NCBI RefSeq assembly: GCF_027596085.1
Contig: NC_072452.1
Span: 5,204,814-5,268,813, forward strand
Length of the DNA stretch: 64,000 bases
From: Anoplopoma fimbria
Taxonomy: Eukaryota; Chordata; Actinopteri; Perciformes; Anoplopomatidae
Direction: 5' to 3'
Part shown: positions 26,216 to 43,884 of the stretch, piece after piece
How the letters are laid out: every line of letters starts with the position of its first letter
Numbering within the stretch: the stretch's first letter is position 1
Program-made: the position numbers and the translations under genes
The notes under the pieces: model-generated
Database searches by the model: none
Seen by the model: only the letters and a program-made list of their open reading frames with translations
What the model was told of the DNA's origin: nothing

Positions 26216-27366
26216 GTACAGTGATGGCAGGCAGCGTCACGGAGCTGCGTAACGGGGCTGCGTAACGGAGCTGCGTAACGGGGCTGCGTAAAGGAGCTGC
26301 GTAACGGGGCTGCGTAACGGAGCTGCGTAACGGAGCTGCGTGGGGCTGCGTAACGGAGCTGCGTAACGGGGCTGCGTCACGGAGCTGCGTAACGGGGCTG
26401 CGTAAAGGAGCTGCGTAACGGGGCTGCGTCACGGAGCTGCGTAACGGGGCTGCGTAACGGAGCTGCGTCACGGGGCTGCGTAACGGAGGCTGCGTAACGC
26501 TGCGTAACGGGCTGCGTAACGGGGCTGCGTAAAGGCTGCGTAACGGGGCTGCGTAACGGGCTGCGTAACGGCTGCGTAAAGGAGCTGCGTAACGGAGCTG
26601 CGTAACGGAGCTGCGTAACGGAGCTGCGTAACTGCGTAACGGAGCTGCGTAACGGGGCTGCGTAACGGAGCTGCGTAACGGGCTGCGTAAAGGAGCTGCG
26701 TAACGGGGCTGCGTAACGGAGCTGCGTAACGGCTAAAGGGGCTGCGTAACGGGCTGCGTAACGGAGCTGCGTAAAGGGGCTGCGTAACGGGCTGCGTAAC
26801 GGCTGCGTAAAGGAGCTGCGTAACGGGGCTGCGTAAAGGAGCTGCGTAACGGGGCTGCGTAAAGGAGCTGCGTAACGGAGCTGCGTAACGGGGCTGCGTA
26901 AAGGCGCTGCGTAACGGGGCTGCGTAAAGGAGCTGCGTAACAGGGCTGCGTAAAGGAGCTGCGTAACGGAGCTGCGTAACGGAGCTGCGTAACGGGGCTG
27001 CGTAAAGGAGCTGCGTAACGGGGCTGCGTAAAGGAGCTGCGTCACGGGGCTGCGTAAAGGAGCTGCGTAACGGGCTGCGTCACGGGGCTGCGTAAAGGAG
27101 CTGCGTAACGGGGCTGCGTAACGGGGCTGCGTAACGGGCTGCGTAACGGGCTGCGTAACGGGGCTGCGTAACGGAGCTGCGTAACGGGCTGCGTAACGGG
27201 CTGCGTAACGGGGCTGCGTAAAGGAGCTGCGTAACGGGGCTGCGTAACGGAGCTGCGTAACGGGGCTGCGTAACGGAGCTGCGTAACGGGCTGCGTAAAG
27301 GCGCTGCGTAACGGGGCTGCGTAAAGGCGCTGCGTCACGGAGCTGCGTCACGGAGCTGCGTAAAGG
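26216..27366 (-). repeat. 1.15 kb GCTGCGTAACGG-type array next to the stox2 promoter
   Basis: Roughly 90 units of 11-13 bases, core GCTGCGTAACGG + G or AG, with variants GTAAAGG and GTCACGG. Every unit contains a CpG. It starts at the edge of the CpG-rich region upstream of the long stox2 exon. Mixed unit lengths keep reading frames open on the minus strand, but the product is pure repeat and not a gene. Confidence 0.97.
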
Positions 27367-27378
27367 CAGCTTATATAT

Positions 27379-27413
27379 ATATATAGTGGAAATATATATG
27401 TTCCACTATATAT
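27379..27413. repeat. Short perfect inverted repeat
   Basis: Thirteen-base arms (ATATATAGTGGAA and its complement) with a nine-base loop, just outside the GCTGCGTAACGG array. Confidence 0.9.
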
Positions 27414-28069
27414 TATTCTAATAGCTACTCTGTTCTTCCCCTCTTCTATCACTAAAATGGAATGTTAAATGGTGACCCAGGTGTGTGGCGCTGTAATCTG
27501 ATACCCCATACATGTATATACAGTAGGTGTAACATGTTGAGACAGTAGTCATTTTTACCATTACCATTACTTACTATAACCATTTGTGTCTTTACATTTC
27601 ATATTTAGCTATTTTCTCCACTACATTCACATAATTCTTACAGAGGGCTAACAGAAAAGGCTAATGTATGTGTGTCATACTATTCCTGGCCCACCATGAA
27701 AACTCTCTCTCTGCTCCGATAGAAAAAAGGACTACTTTCAGCTGGCAACATATCAGGCTACTATACCAATAAACTGTACCGTATGGGCTTCACAGACAGT
27801 AACATATGCTCACACTGACCTTTCATAAGAGATGAGAACTCCAAACCATGTGGAGCTGCACTTATGTACATGCGTCTTATATTGAAGGTCCTCAGCAAAA
27901 TCTTCATAATTAACTGGAAAGACAGAACCAAACTATCCATAAGTCATTGGCTCACCTTTCTGACAGACCATGCATTTATCAAGGAACTTAAAAGCTTAAG
28001 AAAATAATGCATACAATGAGACAAAACACAAGCAAGTGAAACAAATGGGCAGTATTTTGAAAAGAAACG

Positions 28070-28316
28070 CAGCAAAGAGAGAAAACACAACCAAATACAG
28101 AAACAAACTGCAAAGAGATAAAACACAACCAAATACAGAAACAAACTGCAAAGAGATAAAACACAACCAAATACAGAAACAAACTGCAAAGAGAGAAAAC
28201 ACAACCAAATACAGAAACAAACTGCAAAGAGAGAAAACACAACCAAATACAGAAACAAACTGCAAAGAGATAAAACACAACCAAATACAGAAACAAACTG
28301 CAAAGAGATAAAACAC
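28070..28316 (+). repeat. 38-base minisatellite
   Basis: About six and a half copies of a unit AAACAAACTGCAAAGAGATA + AAACACAACCAAATACAG. G/T variants of GAGAGA/GAGATA distinguish copies. Confidence 0.95.
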
Positions 28317-29206
28317 ACCTAAAAAAAGAAACTACGGAAGGCTAGCAAGAAAAATAAATCCTGTGATCCATTTTTTAAGTCTGATCTTAGTTGTTCTCTT
28401 TCCCGTGATTATGGTTTAAGAGCAGTTGCCAGGTGTTTGTTTTTATTTTTTTGCCACGTTAATATACGTAATATTCATCTATTTATCTTTAAGTGTTGAA
28501 ATATTCATTTCATCCACCAGAGGCTGAAGTGAACTGAACAAACAGCCATTGATAAACGCACAAATACATACAGTACAATATACATTTATCCCTGAAACAG
28601 ACCACAAAAACAGTGGATACAGAAAATGGATGGATATTGTGTTACAGGTATAATCCTTTTTGAAATACTTAAAGGTACTATATGAAACAATTTACATGTA
28701 TTAATCACTTTGTGTTGCCAGTGTTTGAAGCCCTTCACGTTTTTAGTTTTTAGGTTACGTCACAATCCGCTCAAACTATACGTTTCAGGATCCATCCACA
28801 ATTATGAAGGTAAGATCTCTACGCGTTATGTTAGCCCTTAACATGTTTGTGCACTAGCCAAAGCTACTGATATAGCTGACGTCATGTGTCTGGTATTTTA
28901 TGTCTGATATTTGTCGATAACTGTTGTTTTGTCACCTCTTTTACACAAACGTTCTGTGTTCCTTGTTATAGTACAATGATATCAATGGGGATTTCCCTTC
29001 AATTTTATCTTCTAACGGTTACTTGTGACAGAGTGGCGTTATATGAGTTTTTTAAATATTCATTGAAAAGCATTTTCCATCGGTGCCCCGTCGTTTCCCC
29101 AACAGTCCCCGGCTCTTTGCCCCCCAGCTTGTTTGCTGTGCAGCCTCTCAACCTAAGCACCCCATCGTTCTCTCATTTCTTGTTCTTCAAATGTTTCTTA
29201 TTAGGG

Positions 29207-29500
29207 CCCGAGCAGTGACGTAGTCAGAGCGGAGGACCTATTGTTCTTCAAATGTTTCAGGACCGGTGAAAATTTTGATATTTTCAAGGTCTCCCATTTG
29301 GATATGACAAAATGGCTCGCTAGCGCCCTCTACAAATATTTGTTTAAAAAAATCCATTCGGACACCGTAAGTCCAATTGACTTGAAATTTCACACACATA
29401 TGCACCTGCATGAGCTCTACAAAAAATAATCTTGGAACCCTAAGCTCCGCCTGCCGAAATTTTCCGCCATTTTGAATTTTTGGAAAAACACATTTTTGAG
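29207..29500. repeat. Dispersed fish repeat beginning GGGCCCGAGCA
   Basis: GGGCCCGAGCAGTGACGTAG followed by CCTATTGTTCTTCAAATG and a long GC-poor body. Resembles an abundant teleost interspersed repeat remembered with the same start. Class unknown. Confidence 0.4.
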
Positions 29501-31338
29501 TGACAAGACGTGATCAGCTATTCCTGAACGTGACCTTAGACGGCACAACTTTGATAGTCATCATGCCATGGTAAAGTTAAGATTATCACCGGAAACTGAC
29601 AGTGTCCAGTATTGTTTTGTCTTTATGATTATTAAACTGTTAACATCTCAGATGTTTCATTTGGTCTGTTTCAATACATCAGGTTAATAAAATTGGCGAA
29701 ACAAGCTTTGTAACGTTAGCTAGCTAACAGCATAGCCGGCAAAGTTACAGTAAGCCAGCTCTGGCTCAAGTAGCTGTAGTAACGTTAGCTACGTTAGTAG
29801 AGTTAATGGCCAGTTACAGTGTGAAGATGTTACGTTACCTAACTGTGTTTATTTTATGCTATTATAGTGCCGACTGTAGAACCAGAAGTAACGCCACCAC
29901 GTTCAAAGGGAGTGGAGACCTGGAGTTGTGTGTCTCTAAGACGTTGAAGATGTGAGTCAGTAAAATCCTCTCTCACTGTTCGCTCTCGTTCTCTATTTCA
30001 CTGTCATGTAGTTCATGCAGTTCACATTTGTGTGAACTGCATGAAAATGTGTGTGTAATTATTGATTTTTCTTTCAAACATGCAGTACCTCCTTATCTGT
30101 ATAAATGATTAAGGAAAAGTAATACACCTCAGCAATATTGTATTGTATCTGAATTCTTGTGTTTTCTACTTTTTTTTGTTGTTATGGGGAATTAAATGCA
30201 AAACTAGCTTATTGTAAATAAACGGTAATATGCTGGTATATACTGTAAAATTACGGTAAAACCCAGTTATTCTACTAGCATTCTACTACTGTTAAAATAA
30301 ATTACAGTAGCTGCATCCTAAAATAACAGTAAATTACTGTCTCTACAGCCAGTATTTTACCGTTATTTTATGGTGAAACTGTTAAGAGTGTAGTCTTTAA
30401 AAAACAATTTTATAGAAAATCAGATAATTGAAAGAACTCAACATAGCAATATATCATAATTTCTGCCCTAAACATACTCATGTCTACTGGGCTGGAGAGG
30501 GCCATGCTCCAGGATGAAGTTCATGTAGGCTATCTGTGGCACAGAGTGAATCAGACAGCAAGCTGGGTTCAGTATCAGGCACGTTACAGTACGTTTGGTC
30601 TGGGGGTGAGGTTCTCCACCAGGAACCAGAAGGCATGCACCTCCGTGCAACACATAGTCTCACAGCTGGGGCCATGTGCTGGCTTTTCCCACACAAGCAC
30701 ACCTATCAAAAAAAAGTAAGCAGAAACTACTGATGCTGATACAAGGAGATACATGAAAGCAAACTTTTCCATCTGTGTGAACCCAGCATATGTATATATG
30801 AACAAACATGTACAACCCCTTCAGTGTTAGAAACTAGCATTGATCTCCATATGTTATTAATGTGATCACTGAACAAGTCACGACATGTAGATGGATACAG
30901 AAACAGCCAAAAGAGATTAAACAAAGTAGTTCAAAAAAGAATGTCAGAAAGCAAACTGATGGATAAACCATTGCTTCCGTCTGATGTCTTTGCCAGACTA
31001 TCACAGGGCACATAGAGGCTACATCCACCCCAATAAGTTATGTTAAAAGCCAGGGTTTAAGACAAAAAAGATTGTCCACTCTGGCGTTTCAGCATTGTTT
31101 GCAAAAGGATTTTTGTCCTTACTAGCAAGCCTGAAAAACATTATCACATGACTATTTACGCACGCTGGTCATGTGGGTGTAAACAGGAAGTAGATTATAG
31201 TAGTCTTTAATGAAAGGTACTGCTTGATACTTAAGAACTTCCTCTAAAAACTTCCTCTATTAACTTAAACAGACAAATTTTGTTTAAAATTTTAGAAGTT
31301 TTATTTTTCTAACTTAGTTACAAGGCTGCAGCTCTGCC

Positions 31339-31365
31339 TCTCTCTCTCTCTCTCTCTCTCTCTCA
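31339..31365 (+). repeat. (TC)n microsatellite
   Basis: About 27 bp of TC inside transposon copy 3. Confidence 0.9.
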
Positions 31366-31564
31366 CATATACATCAAATTTACTTAAAAATAAACACGTA
31401 CAAATCAAAGTTTTTCTAGATTATGGGTCATTACATTAGGTTGTTGTCTGTTCTCACACTAGTAGCTCTGCTGGTGGCTGATTACCCTCTCGTACTGGAA
31501 AGCATTTATGCTTTTGTTCCTTTATTGTGAACTTCACAATAGTTGTGCAGAACAAAATAAGCAT

Positions 31565-31774
31565 TTATGAAAAAAGGAAAGTCCTTCGTTTTGTATCCAT
31601 CGCCTCCTCAACTTCAAATGTCTGCTCCGTAGGGCGGATATCACCGCTGGACACCCCACTCACTAATTGCTCCAATACCATCTCTCTCCTACGCATGTCG
31701 GCAGTAGTAGAATTATGCACAACAGCTGCTAGTATAGACAACCAAGTCAGAAGCGCCTTTAATCCGTTATCCAT
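31565..31774 (-). pseudogene. N-terminal fragment of an unidentified transposon protein
   Basis: Sixty-nine codons from ATG (MDNGLKALLTWLSILAAVVH ... DMRRREMVLEQLVSG). The first 26 residues are the same frame as the remnant in copy 1 at about 1622-1720. Conservation between two copies implies the family once encoded this protein. I do not recognise the domain. Confidence 0.45.
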
Positions 31775-32687
31775 GTTGAATTAACCACTGGTCGTCGATC
31801 AATAATCAATAATTAGTTTTCTTCCAGAAATGGCTCATGTGATAGGGACGTGACAAATCAGTGAAGGACACGTTGTGACTGCTAAGAACCAATCGAATAG
31901 CGAATGCGGGTGTCTACGTCATGGTTTCAAAAGGTATGCACAACCACATATGTTTTAACAACGAACTTACATTGTTTTAAAACTCCTTTGTTTTCGTTGC
32001 TCTAAAACTCTGGAGTAGTGTGGACGCTCACTGTAAACATGGCAAAAGATATGCGTTTGTAAAATGGAAATGTAGTGGTGTGGACATGGACGGAGACACG
32101 CTCACATTCACACCTATAATAACTGGAGAGAACCCACGGGGAGAACATGCAAACTCCACACATAAGGAGATGTTCAAACAGGTAAGCCCTGATAAGTCCT
32201 GGATAGAGGGCAGACTGGCACCAATGATGTTCTCTGCAGACTGTCCTGTTTGGTGGCTGATCCAAACCACACAGTGACGAACGTGCAGAGAACAAACTGG
32301 ATCAGCAGCTCCTGAGGCAGGTTGAAAATCCTGAGCTCCTCTGCTGGATCTTTTTCAACAATGTTTTTATACCATGTAATAAAGAAATTCTAATGTTTAT
32401 ATGTCTTGATTTTATCCAAGATATAGCGACCCAACTGTGCAAGATGCAGTCATGAAACTTTGCATGTGTGTAGTTGAGATGAAGGTTGAATTACAAGATG
32501 GCTGTTGTCTTGGCAAGGCTGCTGACCACACATGGAGGTCAGCTTGTAAATGTACTTTGTGTTATATTTAGCAGAATTATCATGGTTCATGAGCTGAATA
32601 GACAAACATAGGAAACATGTTGCTGTATGTAACTTTATTGTGAAGGCAGGATACAGGGAATGGATATGATATGCCATGTCGACAGCC

Positions 32688-32690
<3 letters not shown>

Positions 32691-32757
<67 letters not shown>
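32691..32757 (+). repeat. (TG)n microsatellite
   Basis: 67 bp of TG. Confidence 0.97.
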
Positions 32758-32758
<1 letters not shown>

Positions 32759-33179
32759 ACTGGGCTACACAGTCAGTTAAGAAGGGCACTCCCCTTTGCT
32801 TGCCACTCTCACATTCGTCTTCTTTTCTCTGTAAGAAAAAACAGTTCATATTACGTCATTGTTGTTTGGTTTGTGTGTATGTGCATATGTGTATGGGGGT
32901 ATTATTGTAGCAATAATACAAGCAACAAAAAGCTGTGGTTTGTTTCATGACTTTCATCTAACGGGTGACTGGCAGCTCTTTAGCACTGCAATCAGTGTCT
33001 CTTCCTGAAACAATTTTAAGACTAAGTAAATGCTGGCTAATATTAATACAATGGACCTGCACGATCCTCATTATTATTTTTTATTGTGGGGTTGCTGGGA
33101 TTAGCATCTTGTCTGTTTCTGTGTACAAATGTATATCAATAACATTGGAGGCTGCAGGAAACAACATAAATAATCTGTG

Positions 33180-33377
33180 CAATCCACTGTGCAATTTTAA
33201 CGAGCATTCAGTCCCATTATATCATATGTTATTATACATATCTTTTTACTTATTCATTATACCTTTACTGTGTGATAACTTATTTAGTATACTTGTTTTG
33301 ATCTTGCTTTTCTACTTATGTATCTTGTTTGTTTGTTTGTTGGGACTAATAAAGTATTATCTTATTTTATCTCATCT
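33180..33377 (+). mobile_element. LINE 3' UTR fragment
   Basis: AT-rich sequence ending GGGACTAATAAAGTATTATC then TTATTTTATCT repeats. Related to 19430-19604 in order of motifs (CTTTACTGTGT, GATCTTG, GGGACTAATAAAG). Confidence 0.6.
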
Positions 33378-33810
33378 TAAACAGCCATATTACTAATAAC
33401 AGGCCGAAAAGGTTTTGATGAAAGTGAGCGCAACAGATGAGTTGAACAATGCGAGAGGAACTGTGTAACCAAATGTGAGCTGGTGAAAGGGATTCTCATG
33501 CTCGTGATGATCAAAGCTGCTCGTGCTCTTTTTGGGAGAGTTCCCCGCAGAGAAAACGAGTCACCTGTTGGCTTTGACCTGCCAGCGAAGTCTTGTCCTG
33601 TTAGACCACGGATGTATAAAGAGAACTGGATACAGGAACCTTCCAATAGTTGGAGACAATTTTACATGGTGGAATTACAACGTCCGTCACGTGATGCCAT
33701 TAAGCCCAAAAAAGTGTTCTTTTTCTTTTTTCTGTAAATCAGCTGAGATTTTTTTCTAAAGGTAAATAATCTTCTCAATACGAACCCTTGAATCCTAATT
33801 TCTTTATGAG

Positions 33811-33813
<3 letters not shown>

Positions 33814-33871
<58 letters not shown>

Positions 33872-33872
33872 G
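33814..33872 (+). repeat. (TG)n followed by G18
   Basis: About 41 bp of TG then eighteen G's (33855-33872), lying 14 bases from the 3' end of the Kazal exon on the other strand. Confidence 0.97.
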
Positions 33873-33886
33873 TACATGTTACATGC

Positions 33887-38633
<4,747 letters not shown>

Positions 38634-38740
38634 GACTTCCAGGTTGTGGATGTGTCTCTGAGGGTAGCAGATGTCGGTTTCGCACATTGTATGTTTGCCT
38701 TTCGAGCACAACCTGTTGAGCGGGCTGCAGCTGGCCTCTG

Positions 38741-38745
38741 ATTGG
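38741..38745 (-). promoter_or_regulatory. CCAAT box upstream of the SPINK-like gene
   Basis: CAGCCAATCAGA on the minus strand, about 110 bases before the ATG: a good NF-Y-type core in a likely promoter position. No clear TATA box was seen between it and the ATG. Confidence 0.35.
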
Positions 38746-39242
38746 CTGCACTGCAAGGCCAGGTGACGCACACCAGCTAATTTGTGTCACAAGATAACAC
38801 CATTCGGTCAAAGAACAACAGACAGGAAAAACAAACATCTAGCTCTAGAAGCAGACTAAAGTTCATTTGGGACATTGGAAATAGTTTTAGATAATGCAAC
38901 TGTGGTTTATAACTATTTCAACTAAAGGTCCAGTAACTAGTAACGAATACTTTGTCAAAGTACTGAATACAATATTAACAGTATAGAGGTACACACAAAT
39001 GATGTACTGTAAAGAATGGAATCATACATTTATGATCACATGAAGCCTAGCTATACCGTTTTAGTTCTTTTTTTATGTCTTTTTACATTCTTTTTTTGTT
39101 TTATTTTTGTGCAGAAAAGTAAGTACAAAGAAAGTGCCGACAAGTACCTGAACACATGTACGACCTAAGAAATGATACAAAGTAAGACAGGGACAAAAAC
39201 AAAGGGGAGATAGACAACCTGAGGAGAGTAACATTGGTTTAG

Positions 39243-40375
<1,133 letters not shown>

Positions 40376-40380
40376 CTATC

Positions 40381-40428
<48 letters not shown>

Positions 40429-40592
40429 AACATATATACATACACACATATGACATATATGTACATATATACATACATATCGTATTGTAAAAAAAATAAA
40501 CAAGTTTCTTAATTAATTATAAGTTCTTGTAATAGATTGTTATTATGTCTATGTGTGTGCGTGTGTGTTTGTGTGTCTGTCTGTCTGTCTGT

Positions 40593-40683
<91 letters not shown>
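40381..40683 (+). repeat. (TA)n and (TG)n tracts after the LINE fragment
   Basis: TA at 40386-40424, then TACATA-rich sequence, then a TCTG/TG mixture and pure TG at 40598-40683. Confidence 0.95.
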
Positions 40684-40684
<1 letters not shown>

Positions 40685-41344
40685 TCCTATTGGCCAGTCC
40701 CCATCAAAGGGCATGAGACTGCAGGGCCCTGTGAAAGAGACAGAATCAAATCAAGATCACTTATGCTGAATCACTTCAGTAGCTGACACAGTAGCAAAGA
40801 TTGAATATAGTGTTAGTGTAATGTTCATTTATCTTAAAAGACCAAATTGCTTTGTAAGATAATAAACATAATTATCAAACAATATTTAAAAATATATAAA
40901 ATGATGGTAATGGTATTGACTATTACTGTAATTGTAACCCTGTGCTATACAACTATAAAACTGAGGAAAACACAATAACAAATACTTTATAAATGAATTA
41001 TGCTCTTACCTAACAACAAATCTCTAATAAGGAAACATCAGTGAAAACTGCTAATGTGGGCTATCCCAATGTATATTCTCTTTTAAAAATGTTCAGAATT
41101 TGATTATCAAATATTCTAAAACTCTTTTTATCCCTCACTTTACTTTATTATTATAAGGCAATACTATACTGTTGTGTTATACTTTATTATGATGTATTCT
41201 ATGTTGTAATGTACTGAACAATACTGCACTCTCCTTTATACAGCCTCATTGCTTCTTGTTTTCTTTGGATATTTAGATCTATTTGTGATTTTTTTTTAAA
41301 TGTCAACCCTTATTTATTGTGTGTTTGTTGATCTGGGTGCTTAT

Positions 41345-41441
41345 TCAGTTTAGTTTAGTTTATTTTGTATAGCCCAGAATCACAAATTACAAATTTGCCT
41401 CAGAGGGCTTTACAATCTGTACACATGCGACATCCTCTGTT
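41345..41441 (-). mobile_element. L2-type LINE tail fragment, reversed
   Basis: TTTATTTTGTATAGCCCAGA through CGACATCCTCTGTT, the terminal ~95 bases of the same LINE family. Confidence 0.8.
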
Positions 41442-41513
41442 ATGAATGCCCTTTCCATGTTATAAGGTTGTATGGAATTGAACTGAACTAAATGTATTAC
41501 ACTATAGAATCAG

Positions 41514-41715
41514 GGGGCGGCTGTGGCGTAGAATCAGAGGGTCGGTGAATGCCTCGATGTGTCCTTGGGCAAGACACTTTATTGCTCCCGAAGGCTCCAT
41601 CTGTGGACTGGATGTTGCATGAATGTTAGTTAGAGTCTGATGTTATGGTAGCCTGTCATCAGTGTGAATGGAATGATATGTAATATATACTACTGACTGT
41701 AAGTGGTAAAAGCCA
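41514..41715 (+). mobile_element. tRNA-derived SINE, degenerate
   Basis: GGGGCGGCTGTGGCGTAGAA head and TGTCCTTGGGCAAGACACTT body, then GATGTTGCATGAATGTTAGT. Internal gaps relative to 45698-45995. Confidence 0.8.
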
Positions 41716-43499
41716 AATGTGGTAATCACTGAATGCCTGTAACATCTACACTTAGTGTGTGTTGTTAAGAGAGGATGAGCAGTAGGTGGTGCCAGTGGAC
41801 TGGGTAACACCTTATGAGACAGCTGAGAGAGCTGAGCAGTGCAGCACAGAGGGCTTGACACTGGAGAGAAGTCACAGTCTGCAGGAGAACAACACTTGGT
41901 AGTGTGTGTCAGGCTAGTGTCATTATTCAGAGGAGATGAATCAGAGTGGTGAACATCAGTGACATCATCTTACCCTCATAGAACAAAATGCAGATAATGT
42001 TTATTTAAATGACTTTACCCTCATTTGGTAAAATATACTTCATAAAAAATAAACAAAGCGAACCAAAAATAAATCTAAAAATAATGTTAGCTTTTATTGA
42101 AAAACAATTCCTTCCTAATATTTGTTGGAAAACCTGTTATAATGAGTAACGCGCGATTGATTTTATCTACAGAATTTTATATTTCCTGTCACTTCTTCAC
42201 AAAATGTTATACTATAGATTCTAATTGTGTTCTTTGTGAAAAATGTTCAAATAACGTTTGACACATTTTGGGGGAATATGAGTTAGCGAGGACTCTCAAG
42301 CGAGAAGGGATCACATTTATGCAGAGTGTAAGTGGCCTCCTGTTTATACCAGTACCAGAACCTTGGCATTCCAGGAGCAGCAAGCACACCTCAGCATATG
42401 CCAACATCATACCACAGTTAGCACTTAACATGCTATTCTGTTAAGTGAACAAGTATGTTTGTGACTGGATAACACAACGCCCTGCTGGATCATCTTAATT
42501 CATTGAGATGTACTAGACACATATGTAGTTAGTCTCTGAATGTGGCTTCATGCCTCGTTGCTACTACTACTATCAAGCAGACATGCCCCCTCATTCATTT
42601 CAGTTAGAATGGCACTCCTCTGTATATTTTCTGTGAATTTGGGACTTGGGGGGGCTTAGTTGTTCTAGAATCCTGGCTTGTGCCCTGGCGTGTGCCCTGG
42701 CGTGTGCCCTGGCTCTGCTTTGGTCCTTGGCACATGGTATCTTAAACCCTTCAACTGTCTGGTGTCTGATAAACCTACAAACTCACAGACCTAATGCTGA
42801 AACAGGACTTTCCGCATTTCATTCGATTTTCTCACCTGTACCTGAAGCAGCATGCCCAGACCTACATGGTCCCCACCCTTATGCTGCATTCAGGTAACGT
42901 CGTCAGAATGGGAAAAGGAATAACGACTTGGAAATGGTTAAAAAAAACCTTAATTAGCTTTGTTTGTGTTACATATAGGAGCGGTTCGTTAACTAGACAA
43001 CACAGTTTTAATCAAGCTCAATTAAGTGTTAGACTGCCACTGATTTTTGATGTGTGAGATCAGATGTATGATCAGACTAAAGACACCTTTTCAAGCTAAA
43101 GTGAAAGAGTTTAAGTAATGAGTATCAATAATGATTTTAATATCAGATACATGAAATGACAAGGGGTAAAATGGCCTTCATGTTGTTATGCTGTGATTGT
43201 GTGAATAAAACAAATGAGTGGATGTTGAGATGTATATTTTGAAGGGTTCACTTTTAGGAGTAAATGATCATTTAAGCTACTTGAGAGGACGCAAAAGAGA
43301 GGAGAAAACCATGAACGTTTAAGAAAACTCTGCACAATCTGGCTGAAAAAGGTTGATAATGTACTTCTTCTGCTGAGACACGACGCAGCCTATTGCAACG
43401 CCAGTGGTAAATCCACCTGTGGGTGCACTACAGGGCTCTGGGGCCCCTAATCACAGGGTCTCCAGCTGCTTTCTGGTCTCTATACAGAAGTACTGTACA

Positions 43500-43881
43500 C
43501 ACAATAAGACATTAACATGGTGTGGACAGTATATTGTAACCTAGTAGTTATTGTCTGGGTATTAACATGGTTAACATGATGTGGACAGTATATTGTCTGG
43601 GTATTAACATGATGGGGACAGTATATTGTCTGGGTATTAACATGATGGGGACAGTATATTGTCTGGGTATTAACATGGTTAACATGGTGTAGAGAGTATA
43701 TTGTCTGGGTATTAACATGGTGTAGACAGTATATTGTCTGGGTATTAACATGGTTAACATGGTGTGGACAGTATATTGTCTGGGTATTAACATGATGTGG
43801 ACAGTATATTGTCTGGGTATTAACATGGTGTAGACAGTATATTGTCTGGGTGTTAACATGGGGTGGACAGTATATTGTCTT
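43500..43881 (+). repeat. Minisatellite, left part of split array
   Basis: Units of about 33 bases with core GTATTAACATGGTGTGGACA and GTATATTGTCTGG; some units carry an extra GTTAACATG. The array stops abruptly at the LINE insertion. Confidence 0.95.
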
Positions 43882-43884
43882 TAC

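Larger units (their letters stand above)
27414..31071. other. Intergenic stretch between stox2 and the SPINK-like gene
   Basis: Holds the 38-base minisatellite and the dispersed repeat at 29207. There is an AACGTTAGCTA-rich stretch near 29700-29860 and an inverted TACTGTAAAAT/ATTTTACCGT region at about 30225-30400 that looks like MITE remnants. I see no gene, and no convincing last SPINK exon. Confidence 0.5.
31072..32091 (-). mobile_element. GGCC-ended DNA transposon, copy 3, reversed and longer inside
   Basis: Aligns in reverse with both ends of copy 1: the GTTTCAGCA..GTTT block near 31087 and ATATGCGTTT / GTGTGGACGCTCACTG near 32020-32060. It has extra internal sequence absent from copy 1, including a 69-codon open frame on the minus strand. 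Terminal bases are degraded, so limits are approximate. Confidence 0.7.
40684..43499. other. Intergenic stretch without recognised gene
   Basis: AT-rich. Apart from the LINE tail and SINE listed, it shows only a short triple GCCCTGGCGTGT repeat (about 42682-42716) and no credible coding segment on either strand. Confidence 0.5.

Noticed and set aside
26377..27351. Open frame of 324 codons on the minus strand
   Set aside because: It is only the GCTGCGTAACGG array read through; the product is an APLRSPVTQ-type repeat and has no gene signals.
28036..28311. Open frames over the 38-base repeat on both strands
   Set aside because: Pure tandem repeat translation.
33061..33125. Candidate last SPINK exon ending KQTRC-stop on the minus strand
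   Set aside because: With the required phase the segment hits a stop, and the expected Gly before Cys is missing.
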